This document shows, piece by piece, positions 1 to 5,206 of a stretch of DNA of 11,051 nt (position 1 is its first letter; each line of letters starts with the position of its first letter). Position numbers and translations under genes: made by a program. The notes below the pieces were generated by a model. That model saw nothing but the letters and a program-made list of their open reading frames with translations. It made no database searches and had not been told where the DNA came from. Location: contig JAPLPA010000071.1 in assembly GCA_026400415.1 (NCBI GenBank), positions 1 through 11,051 of the forward strand, in the 5' to 3' direction. Origin of the DNA: Afipia sp. (GTDB taxonomy: Bacteria > Pseudomonadota > Alphaproteobacteria > Rhizobiales > Xanthobacteraceae).

Positions 1-44
1 TTCTGGTCGCTCATGAGCCCGTCCCCCAAATTGGTTCATGATTT

Positions 45-75
45 GGTAACCATAAATTCTTGAGGAATCGTTACC
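45..75. promoter_or_regulatory. Inverted repeat GGTAAC/GTTACC upstream of the first gene
   Basis: GGTAAC at 45-50 and GTTACC at 70-75 form a perfect 6-bp inverted repeat separated by 19 AT-rich bases, ending 22 bases before the start of the first gene. A second pair, CCAAAT (26-31) and ATTTGG (41-46), lies just upstream and overlaps it. The position fits an operator, but the arms are short and could arise by chance. No promoter hexamers can be read with confidence here. Confidence 0.2.
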
Positions 76-97
76 GTGAGAGCAGCATGGCTCGGAG

Positions 98-529
98 ATG
101 CGGAACAGAACGCTCAAGCAGGCTTTGACTGAGATGCGCCAGCAATATCCAGCCCCTGCCCGCTCTCCCTTCCGCATTTGGGTCTCGACCCACCTTTTCA
201 GGACATGGACGGCACTCGTGACGCTCGCCGGGTTCGGCTGGGCGTTTTTCTACAAGCCCGAATGGATCACCTGGTGGCTTCGCACCACCATGAACGGCAT
301 CGAGCAGGGCGCGGCGTTCATGCCGTATCCTTACGGCGACCAGTTCGAAGTGGCGCTTCGCGGCATCGGCGGTTCGTTCTGGGTGCAGATCACTCTGGCT
401 ATCATCATCGTGCGTGTTTTCGCGTGGCTGATCGGCCAGATATTCAAGCGCAGAGCACCGAGCGAACCCGATCTCGATGCGATCTATCGCGATTCCTTGC
501 GCCGCCACGATCAGCCGCCACGCTTCTGA
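98..529 (+). CDS. Small inner-membrane protein, two predicted helices, function unknown
   Basis: This 143-residue protein has a basic N-terminal tail (about residues 1-35), a first hydrophobic helix at about 36-54 (WTALVTLAGFGWAFFY), a loop of about 40 residues rich in aromatic and small residues, and a second helix at about 93-113 (WVQITLAIIIVRVFAWLIG). A charged tail ends PDLDAIYRDSLRRHD. With both ends basic, an N-in/C-in topology is likely. I do not recognise a named family. Codon use is GC-rich like the core genes. Start choice is uncertain: CGGAG lies one base before the ATG at 98, too close for normal spacing, and the in-frame ATG at 134 is a possible alternative. No neighbour shares its strand and spacing closely enough to suggest an operon. 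Confidence 0.75.
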   Translation: MRNRTLKQALTEMRQQYPAPARSPFRIWVSTHLFRTWTALVTLAGFGWAFFYKPEWITWWLRTTMNGIEQGAAFMPYPYGDQFEVALRGIGGSFWVQITLAIIIVRVFAWLIGQIFKRRAPSEPDLDAIYRDSLRRHDQPPRF

Positions 530-539
530 TCGTCACACA

Positions 540-579
540 TCAAAGAGAAAGGCGCCCCGCGATTATCTCGCGAAGCGCC
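540..579 (-). terminator. Intrinsic terminator, best read on the minus strand
   Basis: GGCGC (551-555) pairs with GCGCC (575-579), and CGCGA (558-562) pairs with TCGCG (568-572), giving a two-part stem with a 2x2 internal loop and a 5-base apical loop. On the minus strand the stem is followed by TTTCTCTTTG (541-550), a U-rich tail, so it ends a minus-strand transcript. It may also stop transcripts leaving the gene at 98-529, although no U-run follows on that strand. Confidence 0.55.
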
Positions 580-601
580 CCCTCTAAAACTCGCTGGTCA
601 A

Positions 602-616
602 GGCGGTGAGACCGCC
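602..616 (-). other. Perfect 6-bp hairpin inside the minus-strand micro-unit
   Basis: GGCGGT (602-607) and ACCGCC (611-616) are perfect reverse complements around a 3-base loop. The hairpin lies between the 17-codon ORF and the terminator on the minus strand. With the terminator it gives the predicted transcript two consecutive hairpins, a layout seen in attenuators and in structured small RNAs. It has no U-tail of its own. Confidence 0.4.
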
Positions 617-641
617 CATCTGCAACGCTCTCAATACAAAC

Positions 642-695
642 TCAAAGAGCGACGCGGGCGATCCCAGCGAGGTGACAGCGTTTAGAATGAGACAC
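642..695 (-). CDS. Possible 17-residue peptide ORF behind an unusually strong Shine-Dalgarno
   Basis: On the minus strand AAAGGAGG (710-703) precedes a GTG at 695-693 with a 7-base spacer. This is a near-perfect complement to the 3' end of 16S rRNA. The ORF reads MSHSKRCHLAGIARVAL and stops at TGA (644-642). It is basic and Cys/His-containing, with no signal peptide and no family I recognise. A promoter-like pair lies upstream and a terminator follows at 551-579, so the unit is complete in itself, with a predicted RNA of about 190 bases. A second open frame starts just upstream of the stop and runs through FEFVLRALQMGG to a TAG before the terminator, so a frameshift could give a longer peptide of about 37 residues. 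It may instead be a regulatory RNA. Confidence 0.4.
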   Translation of the reverse strand: MSHSKRCHLAGIARVAL

Positions 696-730
696 TGGAC
701 CACCTCCTTTCGTTGTTGACGATAAGAATT

Positions 731-758
731 AATGTAAGCGTCTAAATTGCTTCGTCAA
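731..758 (-). promoter_or_regulatory. Candidate sigma-70 promoter of the minus-strand micro-unit
   Basis: On the minus strand TTGACG (758-753) is separated by 16 bases from TACATT (736-731). The -35 matches the consensus at five of six positions and the -10 at four. Transcription would start near 725 and leave a leader of about 30 bases before the strong ribosome-binding site. The surrounding AT-richness makes chance matches more likely than elsewhere in the window. Confidence 0.4.
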
Positions 759-809
759 CAGGGACAGCGGAATTTTTGACAAGCTCGAACGGAGCACGAA
801 AGCAAAAAA

Positions 810-1385
810 GTGACCCTCAAATTTACTTTGGATACAAACTGCATAATCGACGTGGATGAAGACAGACCATCGGCGGAATTCATCAAGCAAATTGTTGATG
901 CTCACCAAAAAAATTTGACAGACGTAGCTGTCCCTTACATCGGCGCGTCGGAACGGCAGAAGAATCATGGATACCATGCTACATCGACCGATTTCGATCT
1001 GCGATTGGCACGGCTTGGCTTAGATCATTTGAAAGTGCTTCAACCGATGGCTTATTTCGATGTCACTTTCCTTGATGGAAGTCTTCTCTCTGACGGGCCA
1101 ATGATCGCACTAGAACGTCAAGTTCATTCAATTCTTTTCTCGCACATCGAATTTGACTACCAAAATTATTGCAAAAAAAAGGGCATCGATGAATTGCCTG
1201 TGGATTCGAAATGGCGAAACGTCAAATGCGACGTGCAGGCAATGTGGTGTCATCTGCATTACACACGGAACATTTTTATAACAAGCGATCAGAACTTTCA
1301 CAGAAAAGCGGCCCAGCTTTCTGCCATCGGCGCGGGACGAATTCTCTTTCCTGAGACGGCCGCAAAGTTGCTTGGCGCTCCCTAG
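810..1385 (+). CDS. PIN-domain ribonuclease-like protein, probably horizontally acquired
   Basis: This 191-residue protein opens with the PIN-domain beta strand TLDTNCIID, placing the first catalytic Asp at D8. Near its end it has FITSDQNF, the usual last PIN motif, with D160. D141 lies 19 residues before D160, a normal PIN spacing, and E48 (ASERQ) can supply the second acid. A full metal-binding acidic set is therefore visible, suggesting an Mg-dependent RNase. It is longer than VapC toxins (about 130 residues), with extra sequence between about 50 and 140. No antitoxin gene is seen beside it. Base composition is clearly lower in GC than all neighbours, pointing to transfer. The GTG start has only a poor ribosome-binding site (GGAG 15 bases upstream), so the true start is uncertain. 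Its last codons and TAG lie inside the tRNA-Glu gene on the opposite strand. Substrate unknown. Confidence 0.75.
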   Translation: MTLKFTLDTNCIIDVDEDRPSAEFIKQIVDAHQKNLTDVAVPYIGASERQKNHGYHATSTDFDLRLARLGLDHLKVLQPMAYFDVTFLDGSLLSDGPMIALERQVHSILFSHIEFDYQNYCKKKGIDELPVDSKWRNVKCDVQAMWCHLHYTRNIFITSDQNFHRKAAQLSAIGAGRILFPETAAKLLGAP

Positions 1386-1447
1386 GGGAATTGAACCCCT
1401 GTTTCAGCCTTGAGAGGGCCGCGTCCTAACCGCTAGACGAAGGGAGC
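1373..1447 (-). tRNA. tRNA-Glu (anticodon CTC), CCA encoded
   Basis: On the minus strand the gene starts GCTCCCT (1447-1441) and closes with AGGGAGC (1383-1377), a perfect 7-bp acceptor stem. It then has discriminator G at 1376 and an encoded CCA at 1375-1373. The D arm (CGTCTAGCGGTTAGGACG) and the T arm (AGGGG, loop TTCAATT, CCCCT) are canonical for tRNA-Glu. The anticodon loop is CTCTCAA, giving anticodon CTC, which reads GAG. The anticodon stem contains one G-T pair. The 3' 13 bases (1373-1385) overlap the end of the PIN-domain gene on the other strand, a typical position for an integration site. Confidence 0.95.
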
Positions 1448-1490
1448 GTTGGGTTCAGGCAATAACCCTGAAACGCAGATGCCGCAAGAT

Positions 1491-1526
1491 GGAACGGCCA
1501 TAGGCACGCGTCACGCGTGCCGTTCC
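1491..1526 (-). terminator. Strong hairpin between the 110-residue gene and tRNA-Glu
   Basis: GGCACGCG (1503-1510) and CGCGTGCC (1514-1521) form a perfect 8-bp stem around TCA. GGAAC (1491-1495) and GTTCC (1522-1526) can extend it across a 7-base bulge. It lies 15-50 bases past the stop of the minus-strand gene at 1541-1873 and upstream of tRNA-Glu. There is no clean U-run on either strand, so it may be a Rho-independent-like stop, an RNA-processing site, or a structural 3' end rather than a classical terminator. Confidence 0.4.
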
Positions 1527-1540
1527 GGTAACACTAAGCT

Positions 1541-1873
1541 TCAAGGCTCCGTCACGAATTTCAGCCGTGCCACAGGCTTCAAAGTCTTGGCATCGAACGA
1601 GCGGATTTCCGTCACGCCGCCAATGTCCACCGTCACCAGAAGCCGGTCGCCCGCAACGCCGGTCGAAACAATGCGCGCGCCCTTCGGTAGCGTCGCCGTC
1701 ACTTCGGGCGATTGCACGCTTCCCTCGGTTTTGAAAAGCCGGTAGCCGATGGCGAAGAGAACGGCGGCCAATCCAATGGCCGTGGTCAGGCCCGCAATCA
1801 GCATCATCCGGCGCACGCGCTTGATGAGGGCGGCTTGCTCGGGCGTCTGTTCTGGCGCATCAGGTTCAGTCAT
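1541..1873 (-). CDS. Small bitopic membrane protein, resembles the DUF6476 family
   Basis: This 110-residue protein starts MTEPDAPEQTPEQ. It has a short acidic cytoplasmic head, a basic patch (KRVRR), and one transmembrane helix at about residues 23-44 (MMLIAGLTTAIGLAAVLFAIGY). A small beta-rich extracytoplasmic domain follows, with GARIVSTGVAGDRLLVTVD. The layout resembles the short alphaproteobacterial DUF6476 proteins; that name is from memory, not a search. The frame stays open further upstream, but the ATG at 1873 is preferred because longer versions would run deep into the divergent rluD-like gene. Its ATG shares the bases CATG (1871-1874) with the start of that gene, so the two genes begin on top of each other in opposite directions and their upstream control regions lie inside each other's coding sequence. 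Confidence 0.7.
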   Translation of the reverse strand: MTEPDAPEQTPEQAALIKRVRRMMLIAGLTTAIGLAAVLFAIGYRLFKTEGSVQSPEVTATLPKGARIVSTGVAGDRLLVTVDIGGVTEIRSFDAKTLKPVARLKFVTEP

Positions 1874-2870
1874 GACGAACAACGAACTCCAAAAGATAAC
1901 GGTCGAGGGCGACGAAGGATCGCAGCGGCTGGATCGTGTGCTGGCGGTGCGAAGCCCCGATCTGTCACGCTCGCGGCTTAAAGCGCTGATCCTCGCAGGG
2001 CAAGTGTCCGTCGGTGCAAATGTGGTTCGCGATCCGGCTTTTTCGGTGCGCGCGGGCGATACCATTGCGATTGACGTGCCGCCCGCCGCCGACCCGGAGC
2101 CGCAGGGCGAAAACATTCCCCTCGATATTGTCTATGAGGACGCCGACATCATCGTCCTCAACAAGCCGATGGGGCTGGTCGTACATCCCGCCGCCGGACA
2201 CGAGACGGGTACGCTGGTGAATGCGCTGATCGCTCATTGCGGCGCGTCGCTCTCTGGCATCGGCGGCGTCAAACGCCCCGGCATCGTGCATCGGCTCGAC
2301 AAGGACACCACCGGCCTGATGGTGGTGGCGAAAAACGACCGCGCGCATCAATCGCTGTCGGCGCAGTTTGCCGATCATGGACGCACCGGCCAACTGAGGC
2401 GGGGCTACATGGCTTTCGCGTGGGGGGTGCCGGGATGGAAAAGCGGGACAATCAACGAGCCGATCGACCGGCATCCTTATTCGCGCGACAAAATGGCGGT
2501 ACGGCAAGGCGGGCGCGAAGCGGTGACGCATTGGGAAACGCTCGAGGCGTATAGCGGCCAAGACGGCAAGCCGGTGGCCTCGCTCATCGCGTGCCAGTTG
2601 GAGACCGGACGCACGCATCAGATCCGCGTCCACCTGGCCCATCTCGGTCATCCGCTGCTCGGCGACAGCGTCTATGGCTCCGGCTTCAAAACCAAGGCCA
2701 GCCATCTCGGCCCGAAAGCCCAAACCGCCCTCGATGGCTTAGGCCGTCAGGCGCTTCACGCCTATTTGCTGCAATTGGAGCATCCGGCCTCGGGAGAAAT
2801 TCTGCGCTGGGAAGCGCCCTTGCCGGAGGATTTGCTTCTTCTTCAGGCCGCCCTTCGTAGTACAGACTAA
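1872..2870 (+). CDS. rluD: Large-subunit rRNA pseudouridine synthase, RluA family (RluD type)
   Basis: This 332-residue enzyme isomerises uridine to pseudouridine in 23S rRNA. RluD itself modifies helix 69 (1911, 1915, 1917). An S4 RNA-binding domain covers about residues 16-68 (QRLDRVLA, SRSRLKALILAG, VSVGANVVRDP). The catalytic domain carries VYEDADIIVLNKPMGLVVHP, then HRLDKDTTGLMVVAK with the catalytic Asp at D143. Near the C-terminus is GRTHQIRVHLAHLGHPLLGD (246-265), the RluA-family substrate-site motif. Length and order fit RluD/RluC-type enzymes; RluD is preferred for the S4 domain and overall pattern, but RluC-like specificity cannot be excluded. The open frame extends back to 1749, but the ATG at 1872 puts the start at the usual distance before the S4 domain. 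The ribosome-binding site is weak (AGG in CAGGTTCAGTC). Confidence 0.92.
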   Translation: MTNNELQKITVEGDEGSQRLDRVLAVRSPDLSRSRLKALILAGQVSVGANVVRDPAFSVRAGDTIAIDVPPAADPEPQGENIPLDIVYEDADIIVLNKPMGLVVHPAAGHETGTLVNALIAHCGASLSGIGGVKRPGIVHRLDKDTTGLMVVAKNDRAHQSLSAQFADHGRTGQLRRGYMAFAWGVPGWKSGTINEPIDRHPYSRDKMAVRQGGREAVTHWETLEAYSGQDGKPVASLIACQLETGRTHQIRVHLAHLGHPLLGDSVYGSGFKTKASHLGPKAQTALDGLGRQALHAYLLQLEHPASGEILRWEAPLPEDLLLLQAALRSTD

Positions 2871-2914
2871 TTGCGGTGTGCCAGAAAGTCGCATCGTTAC
2901 AAAGATTTAACCGG

Positions 2915-2947
2915 GGTCACGGGACCGTGACCACGTTTTGTTCTTCC
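2915..2947 (+). terminator. Intrinsic terminator of the rluD-type gene
   Basis: GGTCACG (2915-2921) and CGTGACC (2926-2932) make a perfect 7-bp stem with loop GGAC. It is followed after ACG by the T-rich stretch TTTTGTTCTT. It begins 45 bases after the rluD stop codon and separates that gene from rpoH. Confidence 0.75.
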
Positions 2948-3075
2948 CTCCCCCGATCCGTTTGGTGTATGTTGCACCTGCGATGGGATTGTCCCTGCGC
3001 GGAACGATGCAGTGCTGCTGGCTTTGACAAAGCAGCTGGCCTGCCTGGCTCGCCGCTATCGGGAGCCTGAACACT

Positions 3076-3081
3076 GGAGGG
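3076..3081 (+). promoter_or_regulatory. Ribosome-binding site of rpoH
   Basis: GGAGGG at 3076-3081 lies 6 bases before the ATG at 3088. This strong, well-spaced site fixes the start of rpoH. The 128 bases between the upstream terminator and this site should hold the rpoH promoter, but no convincing sigma-70, sigma-32 or ECF-type hexamer pair could be read there. Confidence 0.8.
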
Positions 3082-3087
3082 CGCACA

Positions 3088-3987
3088 ATGGCCCGTACCG
3101 CAACACTTCCGGTTCTCAACGGAGAATCCGGTCTTTCTCATTATCTGTCGGAAATCCGCAAATTTCCGATGCTGGAGCCGCAGCAGGAGTACATGCTCGC
3201 CAAGCGTTGGCGTGAGCATGACGATCGCGACGCGGCGCATCAGCTTGTCACCAGCCATCTAAGACTCGTGGCGAAAATCGCCATGGGCTATCGCGGCTAT
3301 GGCCTGCCTATTTCCGAAGTTGTCTCCGAAGGCAATGTCGGCCTGATGCAGGCGGTGAAACGCTTCGAGCCCGAAAAGGGATTCCGCCTCGCGACTTACG
3401 CGATGTGGTGGATCAAGGCGTCGATTCAGGAATACATCCTGCGTTCGTGGTCGCTCGTGAAAATGGGCACAACCGCAAACCAGAAGAAACTGTTCTTCAA
3501 TCTGCGCAAGGCCAAGAGCAAGATCTCCGCGCTCGAAGAGGGTGACATGCACCCCGATCACGTGAAGACGATTGCAACACGGCTCGGCGTCACGGAGCAG
3601 GACGTTGTCGATATGAACCGCCGTCTTGGCGGCGATGCATCGCTCAACGCGCCGATCCGAGACGACGGCGAACCCGGCGAATGGCAGGACTGGCTGGTCG
3701 ATAACTCGCCCAATCAGGAAGCTATTCTGGCCGAGCATGAGGAGTTCGATCATCGCCGCAACGCGCTGACCGGCGCGATGGGCGTGCTTAATCCGCGTGA
3801 ACGCCGCATCTTCGAGGCACGTCGTCTGGCTGAAGACCCGATGACGCTGGAAGATCTCGCGGCGGAGTTCAACGTCTCGCGCGAGCGCGTACGTCAGATC
3901 GAAGTACGCGCGTTCGAAAAGGTGCAGTCGGCGGTGAAAACCACGATCGCCAATGCCGAGCATGCAGCGATGGAAGCCGCGCTGTAA
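3088..3987 (+). CDS. rpoH: RNA polymerase heat-shock sigma factor RpoH (sigma-32)
   Basis: This 299-residue sigma factor directs RNA polymerase to heat-shock and protein-quality-control promoters. Region 1.2 is near the N-terminus (LSHYLSEIRKFPMLEPQQE). Region 2 spans about 50-121, with SHLRLVAKIA, EGNVGLMQAVKRFEPEKGFR and TYAMWWIKASIQEYILRSW. The RpoH box QKKLFFNLRK at 132-141 distinguishes sigma-32 from RpoD. Region 4 carries the helix-turn-helix MTLEDLAAEFNVSRERVRQI at 252-271. Full length for the family (about 285-300). It is the only gene in its unit, with its own strong ribosome-binding site and terminators on both sides. Related rhizobia often carry several rpoH copies; this window shows one, and nothing like a ROSE thermosensor is evident in its leader. 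Confidence 0.97.
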   Translation: MARTATLPVLNGESGLSHYLSEIRKFPMLEPQQEYMLAKRWREHDDRDAAHQLVTSHLRLVAKIAMGYRGYGLPISEVVSEGNVGLMQAVKRFEPEKGFRLATYAMWWIKASIQEYILRSWSLVKMGTTANQKKLFFNLRKAKSKISALEEGDMHPDHVKTIATRLGVTEQDVVDMNRRLGGDASLNAPIRDDGEPGEWQDWLVDNSPNQEAILAEHEEFDHRRNALTGAMGVLNPRERRIFEARRLAEDPMTLEDLAAEFNVSRERVRQIEVRAFEKVQSAVKTTIANAEHAAMEAAL

Positions 3988-4007
3988 GCATGCATTGCGA
4001 ATGAATA

Positions 4008-4040
4008 CAAAAAGCCGGCTGAAACGCCGGCTTTTTTCTT
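4008..4040 (+). terminator. Intrinsic terminator of rpoH
   Basis: AGCCGGC (4013-4019) and GCCGGCT (4026-4032) form a perfect 7-bp stem with loop TGAAAC. An A-run precedes it and TTTTTCTT follows. It sits 25 bases after the rpoH stop. The A-run and T-run can extend the stem, and the element could work on both strands. Confidence 0.92.
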
Positions 4041-4067
4041 GCAAAAATTTCAATCGGCAGAGGAAAG

Positions 4068-4325
4068 ATGGTTAGAACCACCACTAGCGTACAAATGAAG
4101 ATCAAGCGCGGATCTGAAAGTTGGTCTTACATCTACGTAACGCTCGGATTTGCGTTGTCGATCGAAGCCTCGGTAATCGCTATGATTGAACCGCTCAAAT
4201 TTCCTTGGAACCTACTCGTATAAGCGTTTGTAAGTCTGTTTACTTTTTCGATATTCATTAACAATAGTTGGTTTCAAAATAAACTAATCGGACTGAAGAT
4301 GCGTTACGAGGAAAAAGAACGATAA
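4068..4325 (+). pseudogene. Small two-helix membrane protein interrupted by an in-frame TAA
   Basis: The ATG at 4068 follows a good ribosome-binding site (AGAGGAAAG). It opens a 51-codon frame that stops at TAA (4221-4223). The same frame then continues without another stop for 33 codons to TAA at 4323-4325. Read through, the product would be 85 residues: a basic head (MKIKRGSESW), helix 1 (YIYVTLGFALSIEASVIAMI), the loop EPLKFPWNLLV, helix 2 starting right at the stop (AFVSLFTFSIFI), then WFQNKLIGLKMRYEEKER. The tail is typical of small membrane proteins I recall from Bradyrhizobium relatives, in which a tyrosine follows LLV; one base change of TAT or TAC gives this TAA. The gene is therefore probably a recent nonsense pseudogene or a sequencing error. 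A genuine 51-residue one-helix protein remains possible. It converges on the broken gene at 4343-4739, 17 bases away. Confidence 0.65.
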
Positions 4326-4342
4326 CTGTTGCCTCATCCCAG

Positions 4343-4739
4343 TCAAAAATAATCTCTCAAAAAATCCGCCAGCGAATCCGACTCGATGTCCGACATGTTG
4401 CTCAGCAGATAGCTCGCCTGCGTGCGATGGTCGGGAGTCGAGATTATCCTTGGTGCCTGCAAAAATGCAGACACAGATTTTCGGATCGGCGAAAACATAC
4501 CAAATACCCGCAGCCGTCTTTTGCGCGACCATCTTGTTCGGCGGCAGGGCTCGCAGCGCTTTCTGACTGACCGGATCGTTCGCCAGCTTCACGCGAAAGC
4601 CAGCCGAGCGCAGATAGAAATCGTTGGCATCGAGAAACGGTTTGTCGAGTGCGGCGTTCTGGGCGGCAAGCGGCGAAATCAGAATGCCAACAACAAGTGG
4701 AGACAACCAGCGCCGCTTCAATTCCGATGAAAAAATCAT
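4343..4739 (-). pseudogene. Small secreted protein with a one-base frameshift near its C-terminus
   Basis: The ATG at 4739 follows the ribosome-binding site GAAGGGG with a 5-base spacer. The product opens with a signal peptide (basic ELKRRW, then LSPLVVGILISPLAAQNA). The mature part reads ALDKPFLDANDFYLRSAGF and YVFADPKICVCIFAGT, with paired cysteines. After residue S102 the frame runs into unlikely sequence and would stop only at 4284, overlapping the neighbouring gene. Dropping one G from the GGG run at 4433-4435 restores a plausible acidic tail beginning DHRTQASYLLSNMSDIESDS and ending at TGA 4345-4343, for 131 residues in all. This reconstruction ends 17 bases from the convergent gene with no overlap, which supports it. 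Function unknown; the pattern recalls short exported proteins of Bradyrhizobium relatives. It is either a real frameshift or a homopolymer error. Confidence 0.65.
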
Positions 4740-4895
4740 GACACCCCTTCGACAGGTTCTAAAAATAAAATTTCACGGCAACACCTGACACATTTAAGTG
4801 ACACGCTAGCGCTTGTGCCACACCACGCAACATGACCGATTCCTATCACGAAAAATATCCGATGACGACGGATCGCAATTTTTCACATCGGCGTC

Positions 4896-4922
4896 AGTCA
4901 TGTGGATTTCACGCGCATGACT
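4896..4922. promoter_or_regulatory. Inverted repeat AGTCATG/CATGACT, candidate operator
   Basis: AGTCATG (4896-4902) and CATGACT (4916-4922) are a perfect 7-bp inverted repeat with a 13-base spacer, so the arm centres lie 20 bases apart, about two helical turns. It lies 54 bases upstream of the ATG at 4977 in the divergent region between two genes. The geometry suits a dimeric repressor or activator, but no -35/-10 pair could be fixed beside it. Confidence 0.3.
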
Positions 4923-4976
4923 CATAACCGCCCCATTGCGGCAAGATGGTCTGCTCGGATTAAGGGGAGTAAATCC

Positions 4977-5195
4977 ATGACAAAACGCCCACCGGAATCG
5001 TTCGATGCCGAAATCGTCGCCACGCTGCGGGAAGTTCTGAACATAGCCGTCGAACATATCGCACTGGAAAACCGCACACCGGCGACAAAAGCCAAAATGG
5101 CGGAGACGATTGTGCGCGAGGCGGCCGAAGGCGTCACGGATGCGGGCGAGCTTGTGTCGAGCGCGGTGCGCGCGGGAGAAATTCCGGCGGCTTGA
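4977..5195 (+). CDS. Small conserved-looking helical protein, function unknown
   Basis: This 72-residue soluble protein starts MTKRPPESFDAEIVATLREV. The ATG at 4977 is chosen over an earlier in-frame ATG at 4902 because GGGGAG (4964-4969) sits 7 bases before it and the extra residues upstream look random. The sequence is almost entirely amphipathic helix (EIVATLREVLNIAVEHIALE, TKAKMAETIVREAAEG), with acidic and basic residues alternating, which suggests a small helical bundle or an adaptor. No catalytic motif is visible and I recognise no family. It is intact and ends 12 bases before the reconstructed stop of the convergent formyltransferase gene. Confidence 0.75.
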   Translation: MTKRPPESFDAEIVATLREVLNIAVEHIALENRTPATKAKMAETIVREAAEGVTDAGELVSSAVRAGEIPAA

Positions 5196-5206
5196 TTGAA
5201 TGTGCG

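Noticed and set aside
701..711. Plus-strand CACCTCCTTTC, identical to the 16S rRNA anti-Shine-Dalgarno tail
   Set aside because: It is simply the complement of the strong minus-strand ribosome-binding site; no rRNA sequence flanks it.
729..977. 82-codon minus-strand frame over the start of the PIN gene
   Set aside because: No ribosome-binding site, overlaps the well-supported PIN domain start, and the sequence shows no motif.
2946..3081. CCCTCC (2946-2951) could pair with the rpoH ribosome-binding site GGAGGG as a thermosensor
   Set aside because: It belongs to the tail of the upstream terminator, is about 125 bases away, and no ROSE-type structure close to the start is visible; it may not even be in the rpoH transcript.
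3259..4053. 264-codon open frame on the minus strand over rpoH
   Set aside because: It overlaps rpoH almost completely and runs through its terminator; composition is a codon-bias artefact.
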